Made by a program: the position numbers and the translations under genes
Assembly (NCBI GenBank): GCA_032595685.2
Contig: CP159373.1
Coordinates: 1,943,001-2,007,000 of the forward strand
DNA from: Candidatus Electrothrix aestuarii
GTDB taxonomy: Bacteria > Desulfobacterota > Desulfobulbia > Desulfobulbales > Desulfobulbaceae
Reading direction: 5' to 3'
DNA: 64,000 nt
Shown: positions 45,947-53,698 of the stretch, piece by piece
Position numbering within the stretch: the first letter of the stretch is position 1
How the letters are laid out: every line of letters begins with the position of its first letter
Notes under the pieces: generated by a model
Seen by the model: the letters and a program-made list of their open reading frames with translations, nothing else
Databases searched by the model: none
Told to the model about the DNA's origin: nothing

Positions 45947-47361
45947 TGAGAACAATACAGATGCTGGCCTTGGCTACCCTGCTCTTGTCGAGCGGGTGTA
46001 CCTTGGCCCCCCAATATATCCGGCCCAAAGATCCTGTCCCGGCAGAATGGCCAGCGGGAGATGCTTATAAGGGTCTCCAGAAAGATGCGATCAAAAAGGT
46101 CGCTGGCATTCCCTGGCAGGAATTTATTACCGATGCCAAGCTGCGTAAGGTTATTGCAGCGGCCCTGAAGAATAACCGTGACCTTCGGGTGGCGATTCTG
46201 AATGTGGAACGGGCCCAGGCCATGTACGGCATCCAGCGGTCCAGTCTTTGGCCCTCAGTGGACGGTACTGCAGGCATGGCCAAGGAACGCCGTTCTGTTG
46301 ATTTGATCAGTGCTGATAGTTCCAGAACCATTGAGCAGTATAGTCTGAACCTGGGCATGGCCGCTTGGGAGATAGATTTCTTTGGCCGTGTTCGGAGTTT
46401 GGCCGATCAGGCCCTGGAAGATTACCTGGCCACAGAGGAGGCTCGTCGCAGTGCAGAGCTTGCCCTGATCAGCCAAGTGGCCAAGGCCTACCTAACCTTA
46501 GCTGCTGATCAGGAAAATCTGAAGTTGGCCAGGGCAACCCTGGAAAGTCAGCAGGATTCCTATGATCTGGTTGATAAAAGCTATGCAAATGGTTTGGCTA
46601 CGGAGCTTGATCTCCGTCGGGCCCAGACTGAGGTCGAAGCAGCTAAGCGCGATGTCCCCCGTTTCGCTCAGATGGTGGCTCAGGACCGCAACGCCTTGAA
46701 TCTCCTGGTTGGTGCCCCTGTCTCTGAAAAACTCCTGCCAACCAAACTGAGCTCTGTTGCTGAACTCAAGGAGGTTGATCCTGGTCTGCCTTCAGCGGTG
46801 TTGCTTAACCGCCCGGATATTGCCGCAGCAGAGCATAAGCTCAAAGGCGCCTATGCCTATGTAGGGGCTGCGCGGGCTTCGGTTTTTCCCCGCATCACCC
46901 TGACCGCATCTGCTGGGACGGCTAGCGATGAGCTTTCCGGGCTCTTTGGTTCCGGTACCGGGATATGGAGTTTTGTTCCTCAGCTGCAATTGCCGATTTT
47001 TGATCCCCGGGTCTGGAAGGCCTTGCAGGTGAGTAAGGTGGATAGGGAGATCCTGCTGACCCAGTATGAGAAGACCGTGCAAACGGCCTTTAAGGAAGTG
47101 GCAGATGCCCTGGCTGTGCAGGGAACCATCAGTGAGCAGGTAGCTGCTCAGGAATCCCTGGTGGAGTCAGCTGAAGCCACCTATGAGCTTTCGGATAAGC
47201 GCTACACGATGGGTCTGGATAGCTATCTCAGTGTCCTGGATGCCCACCGTTCTCTCTATGCGCAGCAACAGGCCCTGATTTCTCTTCGCCTGGCCCGGCT
47301 CGCCAATCAAGTTACGCTCTATACTGTCCTTGGTGGAGGGCAGGAGAGCAAAAAGAATTAG
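45946..47361 (+). CDS. Outer-membrane efflux channel lipoprotein (NodT/OprM family)
   Basis: The 471-aa protein has a lipoprotein signal (LLLSSGCTLAPQYIRP) and the NodT-type repeats: VARQAYLTLAADQ-like QVAKAYLTLAADQENLKLAR near 175, then LLNRPDIAAAEHKLKGAYAYVG near 285 and the second repeat from about 375. It forms the trimeric outer-membrane duct of the tripartite pump. It starts one base inside the pump's stop codon, which indicates tight coupling, and ends the operon. Confidence 0.94.
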   Translation: MRTIQMLALATLLLSSGCTLAPQYIRPKDPVPAEWPAGDAYKGLQKDAIKKVAGIPWQEFITDAKLRKVIAAALKNNRDLRVAILNVERAQAMYGIQRSSLWPSVDGTAGMAKERRSVDLISADSSRTIEQYSLNLGMAAWEIDFFGRVRSLADQALEDYLATEEARRSAELALISQVAKAYLTLAADQENLKLARATLESQQDSYDLVDKSYANGLATELDLRRAQTEVEAAKRDVPRFAQMVAQDRNALNLLVGAPVSEKLLPTKLSSVAELKEVDPGLPSAVLLNRPDIAAAEHKLKGAYAYVGAARASVFPRITLTASAGTASDELSGLFGSGTGIWSFVPQLQLPIFDPRVWKALQVSKVDREILLTQYEKTVQTAFKEVADALAVQGTISEQVAAQESLVESAEATYELSDKRYTMGLDSYLSVLDAHRSLYAQQQALISLRLARLANQVTLYTVLGGGQESKKN

Positions 47362-47483
47362 AGGAGTACTCCTCCTGCTCCTCAGAGGGACCAGCGCTTC
47401 AACCCTGCTGGTTCCTCTTTTTTTATTGGCGATTTTTTATATCACCGCTTCTCTTTCATGCTTTTTCATCCCCTTGAGGACAG

Positions 47484-48176
47484 TTATTTTCCAGGAGCTT
47501 CCTGAGTGGGGACCTGTGCTCCGGCGATTTGATAGAGTTCCCAGTTCGTGGTTGAGGAAACAAAGGCATCAGGGATGACCTTTTTAACGACGGCAAGCAG
47601 GGCTCGGGCCTTGGCATAACTGGAGTTACTTGCCAGTGTAATGACATACATACCGTTGTTCATGACATAGATAACCGGATTATTCAGTTCCTGTTGCTTT
47701 GCTTTGGGAGCAGCTTTCTGGATTTTTTCCGTTAACGTACTGGCTAGTGTGTCAAGTTGTTTGATACTTTTGGTACTATGAATCACTACGGCAAAGATGC
47801 CGGGTAGATCAGGGTTTTGTTTTTCCTGAGTCTCAATGAGTGAATTAACTTTATCGATGTTTTTGACAGCGATCTGGCTGCCCATATCCCGTGCCTTGGC
47901 AAATTCATCTAAAGCCTCTTCATAACGGTCAATAAGCATGAGAGCAAAGCCTGTGTTATTATGAATTTTCATTCTGGTTGATTCGCTCAGGCGTTTATAG
48001 ATCTCCGGGGCTGTTGCCATCTTGAAATATTCCAGGGCCTGATCAAATTCTCCCATCCGAAGATGAACGTAGCCGAGGGTGTTGTACAGCGAAGGATCAA
48101 GAAGCTGTCCGCTGCTGTCTGAACCGAGCTTCAGAGCAGCTTCGAGAATCTTTGCCGACTCCTGGTATTCCTTCAT
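47484..48176 (-). CDS. TPR-repeat protein with a missing 5' end
   Basis: The ATG at 48176 gives a 230-aa protein with TPR repeats (LYNTLGYVHLRMGEFDQALE, MKIHNNTGFALMLIDRYEEA) and a C-terminal domain. However, the same frame continues upstream to about 48410 and reads QQLFALILLVQTAIAQE, an obvious signal peptide, then a further TPR-like segment. No ATG, GTG or TTG starts that part, because the truncated AAA-ATPase-like gene is joined there. So the original secreted protein has lost its start; the internal start may give a shortened protein without signal. I read this as a disrupted gene. Confidence 0.6.
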   Translation of the reverse strand: MKEYQESAKILEAALKLGSDSSGQLLDPSLYNTLGYVHLRMGEFDQALEYFKMATAPEIYKRLSESTRMKIHNNTGFALMLIDRYEEALDEFAKARDMGSQIAVKNIDKVNSLIETQEKQNPDLPGIFAVVIHSTKSIKQLDTLASTLTEKIQKAAPKAKQQELNNPVIYVMNNGMYVITLASNSSYAKARALLAVVKKVIPDAFVSSTTNWELYQIAGAQVPTQEAPGK

Positions 48177-48352
48177 CTGGGCCAGCAGGCGACCGTAGTC
48201 GTAAGCAATGGAAAAACTGTTTGGATATTTTTTCAGCAGCTCGCTGTATTCCTGCCGGCTTTGTTCCAGGAGTTTGCGGTTCTTATAGGTTTCCGCTACG
48301 GCGAGCTGGGCTGCCGCTTCTGCCGGGACATCCTTTTGCGCCGTTTCTTGGG

Positions 48353-48781
48353 CTATAGCTGTCTGTACCAGCAGTATAAGAGCGAAAAGTTGTTGTCCTC
48401 TTGCGGGTATTGGTAATCCTCTAAGAAGATGCGGAGGCGTTTGCGAATTTCAAAGAGGAAATCCTCAAGGATCGTTGCAGTGTCGTTGTCGCGGATACCA
48501 CTGAACTCCATGAAGAGCACTTGGTAGCTGTTGCGCAGTGGGGTAGGGGCTTCACCGATGGCAAGCCCGGAAAAGAGTTGCTCGAATTGATCCTTGTGGC
48601 GGACATCGTAATAATGCCAGAGGGTGGAGAGAAAGAGGCTTTTACCGAAGCGGCGGGGGCGGAGCAGGATGTTGAATTTTCCCTCTTGTTCCAGGGCTGC
48701 TATATATGCGGTTTTGTCGATATAGAGGTAGCTTTCGGTGATAACATCTTTGAAATTGTTTAATCCGTAGGGGATCTTCAT
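48353..48781 (-). pseudogene. Truncated AAA-ATPase-like protein (PF09820 type)
   Basis: The 142-aa product opens MKIPYGLNNFKDVITESYLY, IDKTAYIAALEQEGKFNILLRPRRFGKSLFLSTLWHYYD, which is the N-terminal part of the AAA-ATPase-like family with its RPRRFGKS P-loop. Full-length members have about 500 residues, including a C-terminal PD-(D/E)xK nuclease. Here the sequence runs into the signal-peptide end of the TPR gene in a different frame near 48410-48440, and stops. It is therefore a fragment, probably inserted, that has also removed the start of the TPR gene. Confidence 0.65.
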
Positions 48782-48968
48782 GGCGCTCTGGTGTGTTTTT
48801 GATCTGCCGGGTGGTTACAAGGGCACTTACAGCGCATGATGGAATGCGTAGGTTATAGAGTGGCGATATTTTTTTAATGCGGAGTCGGGATGAGCGTTCT
48901 TTCAAAGATTGATCTGCCATCGAATGGAGAGCAGATATGCCCGGCATGGTACAGCCGGGCCTTTTCCG

Positions 48969-49574
48969 CTACAGTACCGCTGCCACAGTATTGCTCGGTT
49001 CACTCTCACCGGCCTTATTCACCGCGATGACCCGATATTCGTGCTCTTTGCCGCGCTCCTGATTATTCAGGATGATCTCGGTTTCCAGGGCCGTGCCGAC
49101 CATCATCCATTCTCCTTCAGGCACTTCCCGCCGCTCCACCCGGTAAAAAGCCACCTTGCCGCCGTCCACTGGCTTTTTCCAGTCCAGAGTGATCCGGCCC
49201 GGCCCTTCTTTCGGGGCCTCCAACATCCTGGGCTGGCCCGGAGCCTGCAAGGGGGTCGGCTCCGCCCTGCCGCTCCAGCCGAGAGCAACCAGTTTGGCGT
49301 CATTGCCGTGTACTGCGTCTTCGGCATAATTCAGAACGCTCTTTGCTGCGGAGATCATTTCGTTATTCCCGGCCTGCTTGGCCTCGGTGGCCTGCTGCGC
49401 AGCTGCCTGAGCCGCAACCTGTTCATCCTCCAGTGTGATGGAGTTATCCAGGAGGGTCTGGAGTTGTGCCGGAGTGAAAGGAGGGTTAGGAAAGTCGGGA
49501 TTGTCTGTAAGCCCGGCGATGATCTTCTGTACCAACGTTCTGATGTCCGCTTCACGGGTGGGAAAACGTGCCAT
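48969..49574 (-). CDS. Fibronectin type III domain protein
   Basis: The 201-aa protein begins MARFPTREADIRTLVQKIIAG and has an N-terminal helical half with an alanine-rich segment (QVAAQAAAQQATEAKQAGNN) and a C-terminal Fn3 domain: PGRITLDWKKPVDGGKVAFY, RVERREVPEGEWMMVGTALETE and EHEYRVIAVNKAGESEPSNT. No signal peptide is visible. Such two-part proteins occur in several Desulfobulbales-like genomes, but their role is unknown. The 21-bp array at 49662 lies 88 bases upstream of its start. The start has a GGAGG site. Confidence 0.8.
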   Translation of the reverse strand: MARFPTREADIRTLVQKIIAGLTDNPDFPNPPFTPAQLQTLLDNSITLEDEQVAAQAAAQQATEAKQAGNNEMISAAKSVLNYAEDAVHGNDAKLVALGWSGRAEPTPLQAPGQPRMLEAPKEGPGRITLDWKKPVDGGKVAFYRVERREVPEGEWMMVGTALETEIILNNQERGKEHEYRVIAVNKAGESEPSNTVAAVL

Positions 49575-49661
49575 GATAACCTCCTGTGCTGTTTTAATTG
49601 ATTTTTTTACTGATTAAAACACTCCGTTCTTTTTTGCAATTACTCTGTTTCACCGTTCATA

Positions 49662-49934
49662 CGCCTCATACGAAGCTTCGAATGGCTCGTTTGATGCTTT
49701 AAATGCCTCTTATGAAGCATCGAATGCCTCATTTCATGCTTCAAACGTCACGTTTTAAACTTCAAATGCCTTACATGAAGCTTCGAATGCCACGTTTGAA
49801 GTATCGAAGGGCTCATTTGATGTTTAAAATGCCTCATTCCAAGCTTCATATACGACGTTTTAAGCTTTGAATGACCCTTATGAAGCGTCGAATGCCTCAT
49901 TGCAACCTTCAAACGTCACGTTGTACCTTCCGTA
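49662..49934. repeat. Second degenerate tandem array, exact 21-bp period, 13 units
   Basis: Thirteen consecutive 21-base units align without gaps. A common unit reads TGCCTCATTTGAAGCTTCG then AA. Each carries the palindromes GAAGCTTC or TTCGAA in changing forms. The consensus differs from the array at 10223, but the period is the same. The frame is not open, so the period is not explained by a peptide. There are no CRISPR-like identical repeats or unique spacers. Confidence 0.85.
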
Positions 49935-50433
49935 TTCCCTGGTGCGGATAGGCAACGGGGCATGATCAACCGCTCCCGGAAAACTTTTGCCTGCATACAG
50001 CAGTTTTTTTCAGTTAGCTGAATGGAATTATGAACAAGTATCTTATGTTGCGTGAAATTTCAAGGGGAAACAGCTTGATTTTCTGTTTTTTCTTTTCTTG
50101 TGGGAAAGTCTGCAATGAAGATTCAGAGGGAGCGGTATTTGAACCAGCAACTCAGCGCTGTAACCCGCATGGTTGCGCGGTTTGAGAATGGGGTGTGATG
50201 CAGGGATGTATATTTTTTCTCCCCCTGTTTACGGCGTGAGAGGCCGTGAAAAATGACCACTCCAGGCAACAATAGACCATTTTAGACGGTTTTAAATGGT
50301 CTGAGTCGCACCAGTCGCACAAAACCGGCCCTCTTACGGCCCTCTTACGGCCCTCCAAACCCGCTTTTTGCCCATTTTTCCATTTTTGGCCGTCATGAGC
50401 GCCGTCGTCCTCTGTGAATGGTTATTACGTCAA
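49935..50433. other. Non-coding region
   Basis: About 500 bases with no supported gene. It holds the first copy of the ~70-bp direct repeat (50128-50199) and GC-rich direct repeats of CCTCTTACGGCC around 50330-50355. I see no promoter that I would defend. Confidence 0.5.
50128..50199. repeat. Direct repeat copy A (tRNA-like fragment)
   Basis: This copy aligns with 51110-51180. The shared core is TGCGCGGTTTGAGAATGG, followed by GTGTGAT, and the left part of each reads like a T-arm on the minus strand (GGTTCAAAT or GGTTCGAAT). The pair brackets the thioesterase gene at 50434-50964. Confidence 0.7.
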
Positions 50434-50964
50434 TCACAGCATTCTTTTCTTTAAGTGGCTATCAATCTCGCTCATGTTTTTTTCGGGATATTTGAGGACA
50501 ACATTAACATATTTTAGAGGGGCTTTTTTAGGCTTTCCTTGTTTTGAGGTCATAAGGATGAGCTGTTTAGCCACGGCATATAATTCCTGCTTCTCTGCAT
50601 GGATATACCTAAAACATAATTGAACTGTTGAGGCGGTCAATTTGCCTGTTGTCACATGTAGTTCTACTTTATCGTAGAGGTCAAATTCCTTTAGATAGGC
50701 GATAGCTGTATTTTTTGTGACTAATATTATTTCACCGCTAACGATTTCTGATGGATTAACAGTATTAATAAGCATGGCCTCTCTTGCGTAACCTAACCAC
50801 TCAAGATATCTTGTAAAGTAAACACTACGAGTAATATTGGTATCACCTATTGAAACCGTATGATGGTAAATGAAGGAACTAAGCTTGTTTACGTATTTTT
50901 TTGGGTTTGTTTCGTTGCTTACCTTTAGTTTCTTTTCAGTTGAAAAAGTAGGGAAAAAAGCCAT
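50434..50964 (-). CDS. Hot-dog fold thioesterase-like protein
   Basis: The 176-aa protein fits the 4-hydroxybenzoyl-CoA/YbgC-type acyl-CoA thioesterase fold: FIYHHTVSIGDTNITRSVYF then TRYLEWLGYAREAML near residues 35-61, and strands such as VELHVTTGKLTASTVQLCFRY. The Asp expected near the start of the hot-dog helix (GDTN) is present. The gene is AT-rich and lies alone between two ~70-bp direct repeats, so it may be part of a small mobile or duplicated unit. Its substrate is unknown. Confidence 0.6.
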   Translation of the reverse strand: MAFFPTFSTEKKLKVSNETNPKKYVNKLSSFIYHHTVSIGDTNITRSVYFTRYLEWLGYAREAMLINTVNPSEIVSGEIILVTKNTAIAYLKEFDLYDKVELHVTTGKLTASTVQLCFRYIHAEKQELYAVAKQLILMTSKQGKPKKAPLKYVNVVLKYPEKNMSEIDSHLKKRML

Positions 50965-51440
50965 TTAGTTTCTCCTGTTGTCATGCAAATAAATAATGAA
51001 AATTCCTTTCAGGAAACGGATCGGAATTATTGTATTTTTGCCTGATAACATATTAAGGAGATATAGTCACCCATAGTGAGTGTTCGTGCTTTTGTCTTCC
51101 TCAATTCTATATTTGGGATTCGAACCTGTGATCCTAGCCTGTATCCCCCACCACTGCGCGGTTTGAGAATGGGTTGTGATACCGAGATGGATACATTCTT
51201 TTATTACAACAGTCAGTTTATCCTTGCGTTATGAATGTTCTTTGATTTATTAATTGTATTAGTCACAACTGATTAAGTTTCCATGTTATCAATAGATAGC
51301 TGTTGATATCCTGGAGAAGCAAAAAAGGAATCAATAAACTGGAAATATTTTTCCAGTTTTCTCGCTTAATACGTAATAATCTGGAAAGTTGGTCCATATA
51401 TAGGGTAATACCCTGTCCCGATACCAGGTTATCCACACTG
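50965..51440. other. Non-coding region before the second cassette array
   Basis: No supported gene. It contains the second copy of the direct repeat (51110-51180) and ends with the GTTAAAC box at 51440-51446, the left boundary of cassette 1. No attI-like element or integrase gene is visible. Confidence 0.5.
51110..51180. repeat. Direct repeat copy B (tRNA-like fragment)
   Basis: Partner of the copy at 50128-50199: TGCGCGGTTTGAGAATGG followed by TTGTGAT, preceded by GGGATTCGAACCTGTG, which looks like the T-arm of a minus-strand tRNA. A whole tRNA cannot be folded from it by eye. Confidence 0.65.
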
Positions 51441-52189
51441 TTAAACCACAAACGCCATGCGATACTTCACGTACATCGCCGAACAGTCCTTCAAACACCT
51501 GGAAGACGGACAATGCCTCTTTTACCTTGGCAGCCCCTTCTCGCGCCCCTACATTGTACCGGACGTGGCCACCGAATCACGGTTGCGTGGCAAGCTCACG
51601 TGGTATCATCGCATTTTCCTTGGCACGCTGATTGTCAGCCAACCATTCCTCTTACCGTACCTAATCCAAAAGACATGGATGTTCTTCGCGTTCCTGGCGG
51701 CCGTTGTCGCCCTCAATTCGGTGGTAATTCGTATTCTGTTCTGGACTGATCTCCGAAACTTATCTCGGAGACCCAATCACGTGCCTCTCCGAACGTGCTA
51801 TGCGGCAGCGACCGCGCAGCATTCCGAGAATACGCTAACACTTGGATTCAGCGTATCGTTGGCGTTCGTCGTAATTGCCGTCCCCATGTTGTTTTTCGGT
51901 CCCGGGCCATTTGTGGCCGGGCTCACCGGAATCGTTTTTTTCGGACTCTGCGCCATCGTATGGGGCTACAAATTGAAACGTAAGCGCAGCGCAAATAAAC
52001 TGGAAAAAGGTCTCGTTGAATCAACACACGCCGGTCGCGATACATTGTAGCTACGTCGAACAATGTGGTTTAACAAGGCCGTTGCAGCCGACGTGCTACC
52101 CGTATGATTATTCGACCGTTAACGAGAATGGAAAAATGCTCGGTGGTTCAAACTGTTACCGTGTCGCCAGCACGCGGCTGAACTTCGCG
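51441..52189 (+). mobile_element. Integron gene cassette 1
   Basis: The cassette begins at G/TTAAAC (51440-51446) and ends at the G of the next R' box (52189). Its attC starts with R'' GTTTAAC (52068-52074), the exact reverse complement of GTTAAAC. It carries one membrane-protein gene. This seven-base start/end complementarity is what an excised circular cassette requires. Confidence 0.8.
51457..52050 (+). CDS. Cassette-encoded membrane protein, unknown function
   Basis: The 197-aa protein has about four membrane helices (roughly residues 50-68, 70-90, 128-148 and 152-172) and a basic C-terminal end (YKLKRKRSANKLEKG). The N-terminal part (RYFTYIAEQSFKHLEDGQCL) is soluble. I do not recognise a family. 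The ATG lies 16 bases inside the cassette boundary at 51440 and the stop 17 bases before the attC, as in typical single-gene cassettes. Base composition is more GC-rich than the thioesterase region beside it, which supports separate origin. Confidence 0.6.
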   Translation: MRYFTYIAEQSFKHLEDGQCLFYLGSPFSRPYIVPDVATESRLRGKLTWYHRIFLGTLIVSQPFLLPYLIQKTWMFFAFLAAVVALNSVVIRILFWTDLRNLSRRPNHVPLRTCYAAATAQHSENTLTLGFSVSLAFVVIAVPMLFFGPGPFVAGLTGIVFFGLCAIVWGYKLKRKRSANKLEKGLVESTHAGRDTL

Positions 52190-52195
52190 TTAGCC
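52068..52195 (+). other. attC site of cassette 1 (long type, 128 bp)
   Basis: It runs from R'' GTTTAAC, through L'' GTTGCAGCCGACGTGCT, a variable centre, L' AGCACGCGGCTGAACTTCGC to R' GTTAGCC. The arms TGCAGCCG.CGTGCT and AGCACG.CGGCTGAA pair as a stem with unpaired bases. Length is like the long Vibrio-type repeats. Confidence 0.78.
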
Positions 52196-52587
52196 GCAGA
52201 ACCAAATAACAAACATGAAGCCTGGAAAAAACGATATAAAGACAAATCTCCTTATTCAAGGAGATGAACTAGATGCCATGCAGGATATTGGCTATGTATT
52301 TACCGAATGCTTCGGGTTGGATACAAGAATCGCCAATTATAAAGGCAAAAAGCCACTTGGTTTATATCAATGGGACTATGAGTGCCTCATTGCTGGATTG
52401 GATTATATAGTGAATAATGAAAAAGGAAGAGAAGGGCAATCACAAAATGATCTTGACCTTCTTAGTAATCTTCTAGAACGAATTAATAGAGTATATAAAA
52501 AAGCATATGACTCAGCCGGTTAAAATGCGGCGGCTAACAAGCGCCTACAGCGGACGCGCCAAAGGCGCGCGCCGTTGAGCCTTAACG
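52190..52587 (+). mobile_element. Integron gene cassette 2
   Basis: It begins at G/TTAGCC (52189-52195) and its attC opens with R'' GGCTAAC (52532-52538), again the exact reverse complement. It carries one small gene. The next boundary, GTTAGTC at 52587-52593, has no matching GACTAAC in the sequence downstream, so the array ends here or the following cassette is decayed. Confidence 0.8.
52215..52523 (+). CDS. Cassette-encoded small soluble protein, unknown function
   Basis: The 102-aa protein starts MKPGKNDIKTNLLIQGDELD and is helical and soluble, with FTECFGLDTRIANYKGKKPL in the middle and LDLLSNLLERINRVYKKAYD at the end. No family is recognised and there is no signal peptide. The ATG is 26 bases after the cassette boundary and the stop is 8 bases before the attC. 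Such compact single-gene layout is normal for integron cassettes. Confidence 0.6.
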   Translation: MKPGKNDIKTNLLIQGDELDAMQDIGYVFTECFGLDTRIANYKGKKPLGLYQWDYECLIAGLDYIVNNEKGREGQSQNDLDLLSNLLERINRVYKKAYDSAG

Positions 52588-52593
52588 TTAGTC
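52532..52593 (+). other. attC site of cassette 2 (62 bp)
   Basis: R'' GGCTAAC, then L'' CTACAGCGGAC, the central palindrome GCGCC-AAA-GGCGC, L' GCCGTTGAGC, and R' GTTAGTC. The order and sizes match short attC sites such as that of aadA cassettes (TTCAAGCCGAC ... GGCTTAACTCAAGCGTTAG). Confidence 0.85.
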
Positions 52594-52620
52594 GCATAAG
52601 GAATGTTATGTGAAGTAAAA

Positions 52621-52658
52621 AAGACCATAAGCTCATACTTGTGGCCTTTTCTTTTTTT
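52621..52658 (+). terminator. Rho-independent terminator-like hairpin
   Basis: CCATAAG-CTCATA-CTTGTGG forms a stem with one G.T pair, followed by CCTTTTCTTTTTTT. It lies just after the cassette array and would end transcription of it. Confidence 0.65.
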
Positions 52659-52883
52659 GGAGGATGCCCACGCAACACTGCGTGACCACTCATAATCTCA
52701 GCACCCTTCTGAGAGAAAATCATGCGATCAGCCAACCCAATCTATGAATACCTGATCAAGGCACAGAACGCCCTGGAAAGACTGGCCGGGTGGGTTTACA
52801 TTCTTACCGGTGGGTGAAGGCGGTGCCCCTTTTTAAGCAGGAACCAAAAAAACTATTTCAACCTCAAACATAACGAACACAAC

Positions 52884-53543
52884 ATGGCGTTAAATCAGAA
52901 AAAACTACAAAAGAAAAAAGCAAAACAGGCCGCGAAGAGCAAGGCCCGCAAAACAGCACAGAAACAAAAGGCCCTGATGTCCGCTTTCAGCCGTAAGCTG
53001 GCAATCCAGCAGGCCTTCAACGCCCCGGTCTTTGAATGCTGGGAGGCAGAACCTCTCTTCGATCAGGATAGCGACGTGGGGATTGGCTCAGTTATGATCA
53101 CCCGAAAAGCAAACAATGGCGATATCCTGGCAGGCGTTTTTCTCATTGATGTCTATTGCCTTGGCATTAAAGACTGCTTTGTCAGAGTATTTAGCGAAGA
53201 AAACTACCCATCTTTCCTGGAAGAGGTCAACATGCAGGGGAAGCTTAAAAAAATACATCCCACCTGCGCCAGAAAACTTATTGAGAAGGCAGGGGAATAT
53301 GCCGCAGACCTGGGCTTTACCCCGCATAAGGACTACCGCGAAGCCAAAAGGATCTTTGGTGATATCGAGAGTGCCGCCTGTCCTCGTTCCTTTGAATTCG
53401 GCAAAAACGGCAAGCCGTTTTATTTTGCTGGCCCCTATGATAAACCGAAATTTATAAAGAACGTGCTGGACAACCTGGAAAAGAACTGCGGACCGGATGG
53501 ATATAATTACGTCGCGTACTCAGGCGACGACTTCTTTTTATAA
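52884..53543 (+). CDS. Conserved hypothetical protein with lysine-rich N-terminus
   Basis: The 219-aa protein has a very basic helical start (QKKLQKKKAKQAAKSKARKT) followed by a soluble domain with ECWEAEPLFDQDSDVGIGSV, LAGVFLIDVYCLGIKDCFVR and, near the end, DYREAKRIFGDIESAACPRSFEFG. The last block looks well conserved and is known to me from unnamed proteins of several phyla. No catalytic motif or signal peptide is seen. The gene is convergent with secDF, separated by a hairpin terminator. Confidence 0.65.
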   Translation: MALNQKKLQKKKAKQAAKSKARKTAQKQKALMSAFSRKLAIQQAFNAPVFECWEAEPLFDQDSDVGIGSVMITRKANNGDILAGVFLIDVYCLGIKDCFVRVFSEENYPSFLEEVNMQGKLKKIHPTCARKLIEKAGEYAADLGFTPHKDYREAKRIFGDIESAACPRSFEFGKNGKPFYFAGPYDKPKFIKNVLDNLEKNCGPDGYNYVAYSGDDFFL

Positions 53544-53616
53544 CCGGGAGAACAGAGTTTGATGATGTTCCCAAACCGGAGTTTGGGAACAAGAGGATAG
53601 CCTGGAAAAATTAGGG

Positions 53617-53643
53617 TAGGGTGCGAACCTCTGTGTTCGCCCT
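53617..53643. repeat. Dispersed palindromic repeat copy
   Basis: GTAGGGTGCGAACC-TCTGTG-TTCGCCC is a diverged copy of the repeat also found at 31260-31286 and 56330-56355. Confidence 0.75.
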
Positions 53644-53646
53644 GAC

Positions 53647-53685
53647 AAAACGGGATGCACCTTGCGGCGCATCCCGTTTTCTTTT
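53647..53685. terminator. Bidirectional terminator between the 52884 gene and secDF
   Basis: AAAACGGGATGC and GCATCCCGTTTT form a long stem with flanking A and T runs, so it can work for both convergent genes. Confidence 0.85.
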
Positions 53686-53698
53686 GCGTGGCTTATGC

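Noticed and set aside
51110-51180. A functional tRNA on the minus strand
   Set aside because: Only a T-arm-like part can be recognised. No acceptor or anticodon arm folds by eye.
52722-52817. A 31-aa frame after the cassette array
   Set aside because: Too short to support, no homologue recognised, and the attC expected for a third cassette is absent.
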